Notes under the pieces: generated by a model
The model's database searches: none
The model's input: the letters and a program-made list of their open reading frames with translations, nothing else
Told to the model about the DNA's origin: nothing
Program-made: the position numbers and the translations under genes
Source: Mesorhizobium temperatum
GTDB lineage: Bacteria; Pseudomonadota; Alphaproteobacteria; Rhizobiales; Rhizobiaceae
NCBI RefSeq assembly: GCF_002284575.1
Contig: NZ_NPKJ01000068.1
Location: forward strand, 186,001-250,000
DNA: 64,000 nucleotides
Reading direction: 5' to 3'
In this document: positions 25,110-35,826 of the stretch, piece after piece
Position numbering within the stretch: position 1 is the first letter of the stretch
Layout: every line of letters begins with the position of its first letter

Positions 25110-26072
25110 CTATTTGCCTGTCAGACCGTCCAACGTGTGCGGTGACGAGTAGTCGATACCTCTGGAGTTCCAGAACAGGCGAACGCCCTTGCCGACCAAA
25201 TTCTCATACGGAATAGTACCCATATCAAAACGGCTATCGGCGGAACCGTCGCGATTGTCGCCAAGCATGAAGTAGCGGCCGGCCGGAACGACAACAGGCT
25301 GCGTGTTGTCGCCCATCGATCCGTCGATCACGTCGAGGACCGAGTAGGAGACGCCGTTCTGCAATGTTTCGCGCTGCATTTTGGCCGACAGGATCTCCTC
25401 GGAGGAGTAAGAGCCGGTCTCTTCAAGCTTCACCGCCTGATCGTTGATGTGAAGGACGCCGTCGATCATCTGGATCTTGTCGCCAGGAAGGCCGACAATG
25501 CGCTTGATGTAGTCGGTACTGGGATCAGACGGCCGCCTGAAAACTGCGATATCGCCCAGCGCCGGCGCCGTGTCGAACGTCCGCCCTTCGATCGGCAGCA
25601 AGCCAAAGGGGACGCTGTAGCGGCTGTAGCCGTAAGCAAATTTGGACGCGAACAGATAGTCACCGACCTCAAGCGTTGGCACCATGCTGCTGGCTGGTAT
25701 TGAGAATGGCTGAAACAGGAACGACCGGATCGCAAACGCAGCCAGAGACGAGGCCAGAAAGGCCAGCACTAGAACCGAAAATCCATGTGCGTACCATTTG
25801 TCCGGCTTGAATCGATGCGCAAAGGGAACAACGAGCACCACCGACAAGATCGCTATGCCGATACTTGAAAGATTGGCCAATCCGGAAAGATCGATGCCAG
25901 GCAAAACCGGGAACCCGAAGTAGCAAAGGGCTACGCTTGCGGTACTGATCGCAACCAGACTGATGACCGCCAGCTTGCCGCTTCCGATCCAAACAAATCC
26001 GCCGAACGGACCGCCAAAGGCCGACACCAGGGCCGCCGACCATCTGGATCTCGACTTTGTTTCTTCAGTCAC
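25110..26072 (-). CDS. lepB: Signal peptidase I with extra N-terminal membrane spans
   Basis: Membrane protease that removes Sec and Tat signal peptides. The 320-residue product contains the catalytic serine in FSIPASSMVPTLEVGDYLF (Ser129), the general-base lysine in DYIKRIVGLPGDKI (Lys190) and the C-terminal box MLGDNRDGSADSR. Three to four hydrophobic stretches precede the active site (around residues 34-54, 68-84, 98-117) instead of the usual one or two, so this is an enlarged variant and may be a second, accessory signal peptidase. It converges with the oxidoreductase gene and is separated from the ATP synthase genes by a terminator. Confidence 0.92.
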   Translation of the reverse strand: MTEETKSRSRWSAALVSAFGGPFGGFVWIGSGKLAVISLVAISTASVALCYFGFPVLPGIDLSGLANLSSIGIAILSVVLVVPFAHRFKPDKWYAHGFSVLVLAFLASSLAAFAIRSFLFQPFSIPASSMVPTLEVGDYLFASKFAYGYSRYSVPFGLLPIEGRTFDTAPALGDIAVFRRPSDPSTDYIKRIVGLPGDKIQMIDGVLHINDQAVKLEETGSYSSEEILSAKMQRETLQNGVSYSVLDVIDGSMGDNTQPVVVPAGRYFMLGDNRDGSADSRFDMGTIPYENLVGKGVRLFWNSRGIDYSSPHTLDGLTGK

Positions 26073-26118
26073 TGGCTACCGCCCCCAAGGCAGACAAGCA
26101 GGACTGTCCATCAAATAA

Positions 26119-26144
26119 AAAAGCGAGGCAAGCCTCGCTTTTGC
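26119..26144 (-). terminator. Terminator after atpC (bidirectional shape)
   Basis: Stem AAAGCGAGGC (26121-26130) with GCCTCGCTTT (26133-26142). On the minus strand it is followed by a T-rich run (TTTTTTATTT), fitting termination of the atpHAGDC transcript 25 bases after the atpC stop. Confidence 0.85.
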
Positions 26145-26166
26145 AATTGCCGGACTGATCTTCGCT

Positions 26167-26574
26167 TCAAGCAGGCAGGACGGCGCCTTCGAGTGTGGTG
26201 AGCTGGCTAAGAAACTGCTCGGCCTTGCTGCGCGTCTGGTCGTCCTTGGCGTCGGCGACGTCTTCCCTGGCTTCCTGGATACGGCGGGCCAGGTCGGCGC
26301 GATCGATGTCGCCGACGGCTACCGCCGATTCTGCCAGCAGCGTGCAACCGGCCGGAACGATGTCGGCGAAGCCGCCGAACACGACGTAGCGTTCTTCCTT
26401 GCCTTGCGCGGTCTTCACCGTGACGACGCCCGGCTTGATCGTGGTCATGACCGGCGCGTGATGGGCCATCACAGTCATCTCGCCTTCGGCGCCCGGAATG
26501 ACGACGGATTCGACCTGCTCGGAAACCAGCAGGCGCTCCGGCGAGACCAGTTCAAATTTGAAAGCTTCAGGCAT
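26167..26574 (-). CDS. atpC: ATP synthase F1 epsilon subunit
   Basis: Central-stalk subunit and regulator of F1. The 135-residue product starts MPEAFKFELVSPERLLVSEQ, has VVIPGAEGEMTVMAHHAPVM and TTIKPGVVTV in the beta-sandwich, and a C-terminal helical part (DLARRIQEAREDVADAKDDQ). ATG 26574 is used; a TTG two codons upstream is unlikely. Last gene of atpHAGDC. Confidence 0.96.
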   Translation of the reverse strand: MPEAFKFELVSPERLLVSEQVESVVIPGAEGEMTVMAHHAPVMTTIKPGVVTVKTAQGKEERYVVFGGFADIVPAGCTLLAESAVAVGDIDRADLARRIQEAREDVADAKDDQTRSKAEQFLSQLTTLEGAVLPA

Positions 26575-26583
26575 GATCAATTT

Positions 26584-26669
26584 AGCGAATAGCGAGTGGT
26601 GAGTAGCGAATAGACAAAAACGCTCGGCTCACATCGCCCCTATTCGCTACTCCCTATTCGCTATTCGCT
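26584..26669. repeat. 30-bp inverted repeat between atpD and atpC
   Basis: Arms at 26584-26613 and 26640-26669 are reverse complements at 27 of 30 positions, built of iterated AGCGAATAG-like units, with a 26-base loop. It would form a long hairpin in the atpD-atpC intergenic RNA. Confidence 0.85.
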
Positions 26670-26672
26670 TCT

Positions 26673-28256
<1,584 letters not shown>

Positions 28257-28328
28257 CGTCTTTACCCTTTTCGTCTCTTGTTTCTCACGCGATCCGCTCG
28301 AAGGTCGGAGACCTTCGTGGGAGCGCGC

Positions 28329-29213
28329 CTAGAGCGCCTCGGCGCCCGAAATGATTTCGATCAATTCCTTGGTGATCTGCGCCTGCCGCTGGCGGTTGTA
28401 GGTGATCGACAATTTGTTGATCATGTCGCCGGCGTTGCGCGTCGCATTGTCCATGGCGCTCATCTTGGCGCCCATCTCGCCGGCCGCGTTTTCGAGCAAC
28501 GCACGAAAGACCTGCACGGAGATGTTGCGCGGGATGAGGTCGGAGAGGATTTCGCCCGGCTCCGGCTCGTATTCATAGACGGCATTGCCGCCGTCCGTCG
28601 CCTCGGCGGCAGCGGAAGGCATGCCTGCCGGGATGATCTGCTGGGTCGTCGGGACCTGGCTGATCACCGACTTGAACTGCGAATAGAACAGCGTGCAGAT
28701 GTCGAAGCCACCCTCGTTGAAAAGTTGGATAACTTTCTTGGCAATGGCATCGGCATTGACGAAGCCGAGCGTCTTCACTTCACGCAAATCGACACGCTCG
28801 AGGATCAGCGCCGCGTAGTCGCGACGCAGGATGTCGAATCCCTTCTTGCCGACGCAGATGATCTTGACCTGCTTACCGTCGGCCAGAAGCTTGCGGATGT
28901 GGTCGCGGGCAAGGCGCGCGATCTGCGAATTGAAGCCGCCGCACAGACCACGCTCGGCGGTGCAGACGACGAGCAGATGCACGTCGTCCTTGCCGGTGCC
29001 GGTCATCAGCGCCGGGGCCTCGCCGCCGCCGCCGATCGCCTGGGTGATGTTGGCCAGCACCGCGCCCATGCGCTCCGAATAGGGGCGCGCGGCTTCCGCC
29101 GCCTCCTGCGCGCGGCGCAGCTTCGCCGCGGCGACCATCTGCATCGCCTTGGTGATCTTCTGCGTCGCCTTGACCGAGGCGATACGGTTACGAAGGTCTT
29201 TTAGTGAAGGCAT
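28329..29213 (-). CDS. atpG: ATP synthase F1 gamma subunit
   Basis: Rotor shaft subunit. The 294-residue product begins MPSLKDLRNRIASVKATQKI TKAMQ-type sequence and has VVCTAERGLCGGFNSQIARL, and ends TYNRQRQAQITKELIEIISG AEAL, the conserved gamma C-terminus that enters the F1 hexamer. Between atpA and atpD. Confidence 0.97.
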   Translation of the reverse strand: MPSLKDLRNRIASVKATQKITKAMQMVAAAKLRRAQEAAEAARPYSERMGAVLANITQAIGGGGEAPALMTGTGKDDVHLLVVCTAERGLCGGFNSQIARLARDHIRKLLADGKQVKIICVGKKGFDILRRDYAALILERVDLREVKTLGFVNADAIAKKVIQLFNEGGFDICTLFYSQFKSVISQVPTTQQIIPAGMPSAAAEATDGGNAVYEYEPEPGEILSDLIPRNISVQVFRALLENAAGEMGAKMSAMDNATRNAGDMINKLSITYNRQRQAQITKELIEIISGAEAL

Positions 29214-29246
29214 GCTTCAAACCTGATCCCGCCCGTCCGGCCTCGT

Positions 29247-30776
29247 TCAAGCAAAGGTCTTGGCGAAGGTGTCGATCTCCGCCTTCAGCTTGGCGCGCAG
29301 ATCGTCCGACAGCGCCTTCTCCTTGCGGATGCCGTCGAGCACCTCCTTGCCGGCCGAGCGCATGTGGCTGAGCAAGCCATGCTCGAATTTGCTGACCTGG
29401 TCAATTGCCAGCTTGTCGAGATAGCCGTTGACGCCGGCGAAGATCACCGCGACCTGTTCTTCGACCTTGAGCGGCGAGAATTGCGGCTGCTTCAGGAGTT
29501 CGGTCAGGCGCGCACCGCGGTTGAGCAGGCGCTGCGTAGCGGCGTCGAGGTCTGAGCCGAACTGGGCGAAGGCCGCCATTTCGCGGTACTGCGCGAGCTC
29601 GCCCTTAATCGAGCCGGCGACCTGCTTCATCGCCTTGATCTGCGCCGAGGAGCCGACGCGCGACACCGACAGGCCGACATTGACCGCCGGGCGGACGCCC
29701 TGGAAGAACAGATTGGTTTCCAGGAAGATCTGGCCGTCGGTGATCGAGATGACGTTGGTCGGGATATAGGCCGACACGTCGTTGGCCTGGGTCTCGATGA
29801 TCGGCAGAGCCGTCAGCGAACCGCCGCCATTGTCGTCATTGAGCTTGGCGGCCCGCTCCAGAAGGCGCGAATGCAGGTAGAAGACGTCGCCCGGATAGGC
29901 TTCGCGGCCGGGCGGGCGGCGCAGCAGCAGCGACATCTGGCGATAGGCGACGGCCTGCTTCGACAGATCATCGTAGCTGATCAGTGCGTGCATGCCGTTG
30001 TCGCGGAAATATTCGCCCATCGTGCAGGCGGTGAACGGCGCCAGGAACTGCATCGGCGCCGGATCGGAAGCGGTGGCGGCGATGATGATCGAATAGTCGA
30101 GCGCGCCGCGCTCTTCGAGAACTTTCACGAACTGCGCGACGGTCGAGCGCTTCTGGCCGACGGCGACGTAGACGCAGTAGAGCTTTTCCTTCTCCGGCCC
30201 GTGCTCGTGCACCGATTTCTGGTTGAGCATCGTGTCGAGGATGATCGCGGTCTTGCCGGTCTGGCGATCGCCGATGACCAGCTCGCGCTGGCCGCGGCCG
30301 ACCGGGATCAGCGCGTCGATGGCCTTGAGGCCGGTCGACATCGGCTCGTTCACCGATTTGCGCGGAATGATGCCGGGCGCCTTGACGTCGACGCGCTTGC
30401 GCTCGGTCGCCTGGATCGGGCCCTTGCCGTCGATCGGGTTGCCGAGCGCGTCGACCACGCGGCCGAGCAGGCCCATGCCGACAGGCGTATCGACGATGGC
30501 GCCGGTGCGCTTGACGATATCGCCTTCCTTGATGTCGCGGTCGGCGCCGAAGATGACGACGCCGACATTGTCGGCTTCGAGATTGAGCGCCATGCCGCGG
30601 ATGCCGCCGGGGAACTCGACCATCTCGCCGGCCTGGACATTGTCGAGGCCATAGACGCGGGCGATGCCGTCACCGACGGACAGAACCTGGCCGACTTCGG
30701 AGACCTCGGCCTCCTTGCCGAAATTCTTGATCTGGTCTTTCAGAATTGCGGAAATTTCCGCGGCGCGGATGTCCAT
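29247..30776 (-). CDS. atpA: ATP synthase F1 alpha subunit
   Basis: Non-catalytic nucleotide-binding subunit of F1. The 509-residue product contains Walker A GDRQTGKTA, YCVYVAVGQKRSTVAQFVKV, LLRRPPGREAYPGDVFYLHS RLLERAAK-type sequence and SVSRVGSSAQIKAMKQVAG. Its ATG (30776) overlaps the last base of the atpH TGA, so the two are translationally coupled. Confidence 0.98.
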   Translation of the reverse strand: MDIRAAEISAILKDQIKNFGKEAEVSEVGQVLSVGDGIARVYGLDNVQAGEMVEFPGGIRGMALNLEADNVGVVIFGADRDIKEGDIVKRTGAIVDTPVGMGLLGRVVDALGNPIDGKGPIQATERKRVDVKAPGIIPRKSVNEPMSTGLKAIDALIPVGRGQRELVIGDRQTGKTAIILDTMLNQKSVHEHGPEKEKLYCVYVAVGQKRSTVAQFVKVLEERGALDYSIIIAATASDPAPMQFLAPFTACTMGEYFRDNGMHALISYDDLSKQAVAYRQMSLLLRRPPGREAYPGDVFYLHSRLLERAAKLNDDNGGGSLTALPIIETQANDVSAYIPTNVISITDGQIFLETNLFFQGVRPAVNVGLSVSRVGSSAQIKAMKQVAGSIKGELAQYREMAAFAQFGSDLDAATQRLLNRGARLTELLKQPQFSPLKVEEQVAVIFAGVNGYLDKLAIDQVSKFEHGLLSHMRSAGKEVLDGIRKEKALSDDLRAKLKAEIDTFAKTFA

Positions 30777-31336
30777 CAGCCGACCTCTTTCAGTGCAAGC
30801 TTGAGCGAATTGAGTTTGGTTTTGAGCGACGTATCGATCTGGCGCGAGCCTATCTTGACCACCAGCCCGCCGAGCAGCGACGGATCGACGGTCACGGTGA
30901 TCGCGACATCCTTGCCGGCAACGCTTTTCAGCGCCGCCTTCAGCTCGGTTTGCTGGGCGTCAGTCAGCGCGTGCGCCGAGGTAACTTGAGCGGCGGTCTC
31001 GCCACGATGCTCGGCGGCGATCTGGCGGAATGCCTTGATCATGCCCGGGATGGCGAACAGACGGCGGTTCTGGGCGACGACGCGCAGGAAATTGCCGGTG
31101 AGGCCGGTGATCCCTGCCTTGTCGGCGATCGCCGCAATGGCCTTGGCCTGGTCCTCGCTGGAGAACACCGGGCTATTGATCAGACGGGTCAGATCCGCAC
31201 TGCCTTCGAGCATCGCCGCGAAACTGTTGAGGTCGGCCTCGACCTGAGCGACCGAATTCGCCTGGAGCGCGAGCTCGAACAGCGAACCCGCATAGCGTTC
31301 TGCGACACCTGAGATTGGCGATGACGATTGGGCCAC
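30776..31336 (-). CDS. atpH: ATP synthase F1 delta subunit
   Basis: Peripheral-stalk connector between F1 and subunit b. The 186-residue product reads ISGVAERYAGSLFELALQAN near the N terminus and ends VTVDPSLLGGLVVKIGSRQI DTSLKTKLNSLKLALKEVG-like, the OSCP/delta C-terminal domain. GTG 31336 is chosen because the conserved region starts there; the frame stays open upstream to 31426 without family-like content. First gene of the F1 operon; F0 genes are not in this window, as expected for alphaproteobacteria. Confidence 0.96.
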   Translation of the reverse strand: MAQSSSPISGVAERYAGSLFELALQANSVAQVEADLNSFAAMLEGSADLTRLINSPVFSSEDQAKAIAAIADKAGITGLTGNFLRVVAQNRRLFAIPGMIKAFRQIAAEHRGETAAQVTSAHALTDAQQTELKAALKSVAGKDVAITVTVDPSLLGGLVVKIGSRQIDTSLKTKLNSLKLALKEVG

Positions 31337-31397
31337 GGACCGTCTTTTCTCTTGTCTGACAGGCCGCAGATTATTGGCGCGAGCGAAAACTCTGGCT

Positions 31398-31426
31398 AAA
31401 TCTTTGACCTTACTGCATTTTTTCAA
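31398..31426 (-). promoter_or_regulatory. Candidate atp operon promoter
   Basis: On the minus strand TTGAAA (31426-31421) is followed after 17 bases by AGATTT (31403-31398), a plausible -35 and weak -10 about 60 bases upstream of the atpH GTG. Confidence 0.3.
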
Positions 31427-31582
31427 GCACGGAGACGCGGCTTCCGCTATCCCCGGCCGAAAGTCGATTGCCGTCTAGCACAGGCATTTTAAGACCGCAA
31501 TGCGTCGTCCCGCATGGTTTTCAGGCACTATTGTCGCATCTGGTGGTGCGGTTCGACCGCAGGTCCCGAATTAGCCTTTGAT

Positions 31583-31978
31583 TCAAGGCACAAAGCCGAA
31601 GGCGAAGGCAAGCGGCAGCGCCGCCAGCACCAGTTCCACCACTATGGAAACCCAATTGAATGGCGTGTTGGCGCCATCCGACATCATCGACAGCAGGCGG
31701 CCGAAGGCGGTGAACAGCCAGGAAAAGCCAAGCGCAATGTAGAGCAGCGGTTGCGCAAGCAGAATGCAGCACAGGCTGACGCCGAGATAGAAGCCCGACA
31801 TCCTGCCGCGACCTTCGGCAATCGCCGCCGCCTTTTCGGGCTTGACCTGCAGCCGCAGGATTCGGAAGGCAAGCCCGGGCGCCAAGAACAGCAGCAGGCC
31901 GAACAGCAAGGTCACGACGGCGCTCGACCACGCCAGCCACTCGCCCTGGCTCATCGGCCACGGAAACGCAAATTCCAT
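31583..31978 (-). CDS. Small four-helix membrane protein (DUF4345-like)
   Basis: A 131-residue hydrophobic protein with four likely spans: WSSAVVTLLFGLLLFLAPGL, MSGFYLGVSLCCILLAQPLL, LYIALGFSWLFTAFGRLLSM (close to the previous) and VSIVVELVLAALPLAFAFGF. The GFYLG...LLAQPLLYIALGF..LF.AFGRLLS pattern recalls DUF4345-type proteins; no function is known to me. ATG 31978 has AGGGGA just upstream. It lies between atpH and the racemase gene on the same strand, with a 104-base gap to the left of the racemase stop. Confidence 0.75.
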   Translation of the reverse strand: MEFAFPWPMSQGEWLAWSSAVVTLLFGLLLFLAPGLAFRILRLQVKPEKAAAIAEGRGRMSGFYLGVSLCCILLAQPLLYIALGFSWLFTAFGRLLSMMSDGANTPFNWVSIVVELVLAALPLAFAFGFVP

Positions 31979-32074
31979 ACTGTCCCCTCGCAAAATGGCT
32001 GTTTCGAAATTTCGGGCATTCTAGCGAAGGAAGAGACATGCGCCAGATGGCGTCGGTGAATTGCGCAAAGCGCA

Positions 32075-32770
32075 TCAACCCAGAGCGAATTCGACCGCCG
32101 CTTCGGCATGGATGCGCGTCGTGTCGAACACAGGAATGTCGAAATCCTGCTGGCCGATCAGCATGGTGATCTCGGTGCACCCCATGATGACGCTGTCGAT
32201 GTTTTCGTCGCGCCGCATACGGGCGATTTCATCAATGTAGGCCGCCTTCGATTCCGCGGTGACAATACCCTGACAGAGTTCGTCGTAGATCACGCGATGA
32301 ACCATGTCCCGCCCGGCTTCATCTGGCACCACGGGATGAAGGCCGTACCTGTCGGCGAGCCGGCCCTTGTAGAAATCCTGGTCCATGGTGAACCGCGTTG
32401 CCAAGAGAGCCGGACGGCTGACGCCGGCCTGGGCAACCGCGGTAGCCGTGGCATCGGCAATGTGGATGAGCGGTATCGACACCGCTACCTCCACCTGATC
32501 GGCTAGCTTGTGCATGGTGTTGGTGCAGATCAGCAGCCCCTCCGCACCGGCTGCTTCGAGCTTACGCGCCGCCTCGACCAGCAGAACGCCCGCCCCCTGC
32601 CAGTCGCCGACGTGCTGCCGTTCGGCAATCTCGGCAAAGTCGAACGACCACAGCAGCAGTTTCGCCGAATGCAACCCACCCAGCCGCTCGCGCACGATCT
32701 CGTTGAGCAGGCGATAGTAGATCGCCGTTGATTCCCAACTCATACCGCCGATGAGGCCAAGGGTTTTCAT
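32075..32770 (-). CDS. Aspartate/glutamate racemase family protein
   Basis: Cofactor-independent racemase fold with two catalytic cysteines. The 231-residue product starts MKTLGLIGGMSWESTAIYYR, has LLICTNTMHKLADQVE (first Cys) and VIMGCTEITMLI (second Cys), and ends VFDTTRIHAEAAVEFAL. This places it with YgeA-type broad amino-acid racemases rather than MurI. ATG 32770 begins the conserved LGLIGGMSWEST motif. It sits between priA and the ATP synthase operon on the minus strand, probably with its own promoter. Confidence 0.9.
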   Translation of the reverse strand: MKTLGLIGGMSWESTAIYYRLLNEIVRERLGGLHSAKLLLWSFDFAEIAERQHVGDWQGAGVLLVEAARKLEAAGAEGLLICTNTMHKLADQVEVAVSIPLIHIADATATAVAQAGVSRPALLATRFTMDQDFYKGRLADRYGLHPVVPDEAGRDMVHRVIYDELCQGIVTAESKAAYIDEIARMRRDENIDSVIMGCTEITMLIGQQDFDIPVFDTTRIHAEAAVEFALG

Positions 32771-32806
32771 CTCTTCACAGCTCCGGTCCAAATTGCACGG
32801 TCGGCC

Positions 32807-34990
32807 TCACAAAAAGCTCTGCGGGTCGATGTCGACCTGCACGCGCACCGAGCCCCGTAGCTTCGGCCCCTCGGCCAGCATGGTGCGAATGAACCCCTGC
32901 ATGTCAGCGCGCCGCTCGCCCTGGATCAGCAGGCGAAAGCGATGGCGGCCGCCGATCAGCGACAGCGGCGCCTCGGCCGGGCCGAGCACGAACAGGTCGC
33001 TGGCCTGAGGTGCGGCGCGCCGCAAACCCCGCGCATGGCCCTCCGCTTCCGCTCGGGTCGCAGCACTGACGATGACGCCGGCGAGCCGGCCGAAAGGCGG
33101 CAGCGCCGCCCGTTCGCGCTCGGCGATCTCGCGCTCGTAAAAAGCCTCGGCGTCGCCGGAGACGATCGCCCGCATTACCGGGTGGTCGGGCTGGAAGGTC
33201 TGCAGCAGGCCAAGGCTCTTCTTGCCGGTGCGGCCGGCACGACCGGTCACCTGGCTGAGCAGCTGGAAAGTGCGTTCGGCGGCGCGCGGATCGCCATTGG
33301 CCAGACCGAGATCGGCGTCGACCACGCCGACCAGCGTCATGTTTGGGAAATTGTGGCCCTTGGCGACCAGCTGCGTGCCGATGACGATGTCGGCCTCGCC
33401 CTTGGCGATGGCTTCAAGCTCCAGTCTCAGCCGCCGCACGCCGCCCATCAGGTCGGACGACAGGACGATGGTTCGGGCGTCGGGGAAACGCGCGACGACC
33501 TCTTCGGCGATGCGCTCGACGCCCGGCCCGCACGCGACCAGATGATCGAGCGTGCCGCATTCCGGGCAGGCCTCGGGCCGCCGCTCATTGTGTCCGCAAT
33601 GGTGGCAGATCAACTGGCCACGAAAGCGGTGCTCGACCAGCCAGGCCGAGCAGACCGGGCAGCCAAAGCGATGGCCGCAGACCCGGCACAGCGTCAGCGG
33701 CGCATAGCCGCGCCGGTTGAGGAACAGCAAGGATTGTTCGTGTTTCTCCAGCGTCTGCCGCATATGGCCAAGCAGCACCGGCGACAGGAAACCGCCGCGC
33801 GCCGGCGGGGCGCGGCGCATGTCGATCGTCTTCAGGTCGGGAAGCGCCGCCTCGGCGAAGCGCGCCGAAAGCACCGCCCGATGATAGCGGCCCTGGCTCG
33901 CATTGACCCGGCTTTCGACCGACGGCGTCGCCGAGGCGAGCACCACCGGAAAGCCGCCGATATGGCCACGCACCACCGCCATGTCGCGGGCATTGTAGAA
34001 GACGCGGTCCTCCTGCTTGTAGGCCGGGTCGTGCTCCTCGTCGACGACGATCAGCCCGAGTTCCCTGAACGGCAGAAACAGCGCCGAACGCGCGCCGGCT
34101 ACCGCGCGCACGCCACCTTCCGCCACTTGCCGCCAGACACGCTCGCGCATCCTTGGCGGCAGGTCCGAATGCCATTCCGCCGGCTTCGCGCCGAACCGTT
34201 CCTGGAAGCGATCGAGGAAGGCGTGGGTCAGCGCGATCTCCGGCAGCAGGATCAGCACCTGCTTGCCACGGGCGAGCGCCGCCGCGACCGCCTCGAAATA
34301 GACCTCCGTCTTGCCCGATCCGGTCACCCCGTCGAGCAGCGTGACGCCGAATGTGCCGGCCGCGACATTGGTGCGCAGCATCTCGGCCGCATCGCTCTGG
34401 TCCGGCATCAGCGAAGACTGGGCGTAGCCCGGATCGGGTGCTGCGACCACCGGTCGCGGCGGGATCATGACCGTCTCGAACACGCCTTGCGCTTTCAGCC
34501 CGTCGATGACCGTCGACGACACGCCGGCCGCATGCGCCAGCCCGGACCGCGTCCAGGCGAGCCCGCCTTCGGCCGTTTCCAGCACGCGCATCCTCGCACC
34601 CGTCATCCGGTCGGGTTTGGCGAAGGTGCGTTGCAGCCCTTCGATCCACGGTTCCGGGTCGAAGGCCTCTGGCGCCCGCAGCAGCATGCGCGCCACCATG
34701 CCGGGCGGCGACAGCGTGTATTGCGCGATCCAGTCGACGAAGCGGCGCATAGCGCGGTCTATAGGCGGGCAGTCGAAGACCTGCTCGATCGGGCGCAGCT
34801 TTTTTGCGTCGACCTTTTCGCCGGTGCCGTCCCAGACGATCCCGGCAACCTGGCGCGGACCGAGCGGCACGCGCACGATCGAGCCCGGCACCACGCACAT
34901 GCCGGCGGGCACGGCATAGGTGTAGGGCCGCTCGGCGGGCATCGGCACCAGCACCGATGCGGCCGCGACAAAGGGCGAATCTTCCATCAT
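32807..34990 (-). CDS. priA: Primosomal protein N' (replication restart helicase PriA)
   Basis: Recognises stalled forks and reloads the replisome. The 727-residue product has the 3'-DNA-binding N-terminal domain (PMAERPYTYAVPAGM, GSIVRVPLGPRQVAGIVWD), Walker A GVTGSGKTEVYFEA, DEEHDPAYKQED, and motif IV-VI including GRAGRTGKKSLG. Two zinc-binding Cys clusters are visible (LCRVCGHRFGCPVCSAWLV and ICHHCGHNERRPEACPECG). Two adjacent ATGs (34990, 34987) are possible starts. Divergent from the transaldolase gene; in rhizobia priA is often next to atpH, and here two small genes separate them. Confidence 0.96.
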   Translation of the reverse strand: MMEDSPFVAAASVLVPMPAERPYTYAVPAGMCVVPGSIVRVPLGPRQVAGIVWDGTGEKVDAKKLRPIEQVFDCPPIDRAMRRFVDWIAQYTLSPPGMVARMLLRAPEAFDPEPWIEGLQRTFAKPDRMTGARMRVLETAEGGLAWTRSGLAHAAGVSSTVIDGLKAQGVFETVMIPPRPVVAAPDPGYAQSSLMPDQSDAAEMLRTNVAAGTFGVTLLDGVTGSGKTEVYFEAVAAALARGKQVLILLPEIALTHAFLDRFQERFGAKPAEWHSDLPPRMRERVWRQVAEGGVRAVAGARSALFLPFRELGLIVVDEEHDPAYKQEDRVFYNARDMAVVRGHIGGFPVVLASATPSVESRVNASQGRYHRAVLSARFAEAALPDLKTIDMRRAPPARGGFLSPVLLGHMRQTLEKHEQSLLFLNRRGYAPLTLCRVCGHRFGCPVCSAWLVEHRFRGQLICHHCGHNERRPEACPECGTLDHLVACGPGVERIAEEVVARFPDARTIVLSSDLMGGVRRLRLELEAIAKGEADIVIGTQLVAKGHNFPNMTLVGVVDADLGLANGDPRAAERTFQLLSQVTGRAGRTGKKSLGLLQTFQPDHPVMRAIVSGDAEAFYEREIAERERAALPPFGRLAGVIVSAATRAEAEGHARGLRRAAPQASDLFVLGPAEAPLSLIGGRHRFRLLIQGERRADMQGFIRTMLAEGPKLRGSVRVQVDIDPQSFL

Positions 34991-35080
34991 GAGGCGTGAC
35001 CTTGCCCTGACTTTCGTCTAGATCAAAGTCCGACCCCAAATGTGCATGACACGCACATGAAAAATCTTCAGGAGACCGTC

Positions 35081-35734
35081 ATGAAATTTTTTGTCGACAC
35101 CGCCGATGTCAAGGAAATCCGTGAGCTGAACGATTTGGGGCTGCTCGACGGCGTCACCACCAATCCCTCGCTGATCCTCAAATCCGGCGGCAAGATCGCC
35201 GACGTCACCAGAGAGATCTGCGAGATCGTCAAGGGCCCGGTCTCGGCCGAAGTCGTCGCCACCGAATACAAGGACATGATGGCGGAGGCCAAGATCCTGG
35301 CCAGGATCGCCGACAATGTCTGCATCAAGGTGCCGCTGACCCTCGACGGCCTGAGGGCCTGCAAGGCCATCCGGTCGGACGGCCGCATGGTCAATGTCAC
35401 GCTGTGCTTCTCGGCCACCCAGGCGCTGCTCGCCGCCAAGGCCGGCGCCTCCTTCATCTCGCCCTTCGTCGGCCGCATCGACGACAGCGGCTGGGACGGC
35501 ATGGAGCTGATTGCGGATATCCGCACTATCTACGACAATTATGATTTCCAGACCGAGATCCTGACCGCCTCGGTGCGCACGGTGAACCATGTCAAGCAGG
35601 CCGCACTGATCGGCGCCGACGTCATCACCGCCCCGCCGGCGACGCTGAAGGCGCTGGTCAAGCACCCGCTAACCGACAAGGGCCTGGAGCAGTTCCTCGC
35701 CGACTGGGCCAAGACTGGCCAGAAGATCGGCTGA
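35081..35734 (+). CDS. tal: Transaldolase (short FSA/TalC type)
   Basis: Pentose-phosphate pathway enzyme transferring dihydroxyacetone units. The 217-residue product is the small TalC/FSA class: MKFFVDTADVKEIRELNDLG, GVTTNPSLILKSG, CIKVPLTLDGLRACK (Schiff-base Lys in the IKVP strand), FSATQALLAAKAGASFISPF VGR-like, and ILTASVRTVNHVKQAALIGA. ATG 35081 with AGGAGA upstream is the start. The gene is followed by a strong terminator and is divergent from priA. Confidence 0.95.
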   Translation: MKFFVDTADVKEIRELNDLGLLDGVTTNPSLILKSGGKIADVTREICEIVKGPVSAEVVATEYKDMMAEAKILARIADNVCIKVPLTLDGLRACKAIRSDGRMVNVTLCFSATQALLAAKAGASFISPFVGRIDDSGWDGMELIADIRTIYDNYDFQTEILTASVRTVNHVKQAALIGADVITAPPATLKALVKHPLTDKGLEQFLADWAKTGQKIG

Positions 35735-35754
35735 AATCAAGACGTCGCGTTCCG

Positions 35755-35786
35755 GCAGAAAAGGCCGAGCAATCGGCCTTTTCTGC
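35755..35786. terminator. Bidirectional terminator between tal and lptE
   Basis: Perfect 14-bp stem GCAGAAAAGGCCGA (35755-35768) with TCGGCCTTTTCTGC (35773-35786), loop GCAA. The internal TTTT on both strands fits termination of the convergent tal and lptE transcripts. Confidence 0.88.
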
Positions 35787-35826
35787 GCCAGGGATAACCG
35801 GAACGTCTCGATCCAGGCCGAAAAGT

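Noticed and set aside
32942..34999. 685-codon plus-strand open frame
   Set aside because: Antisense shadow of priA.
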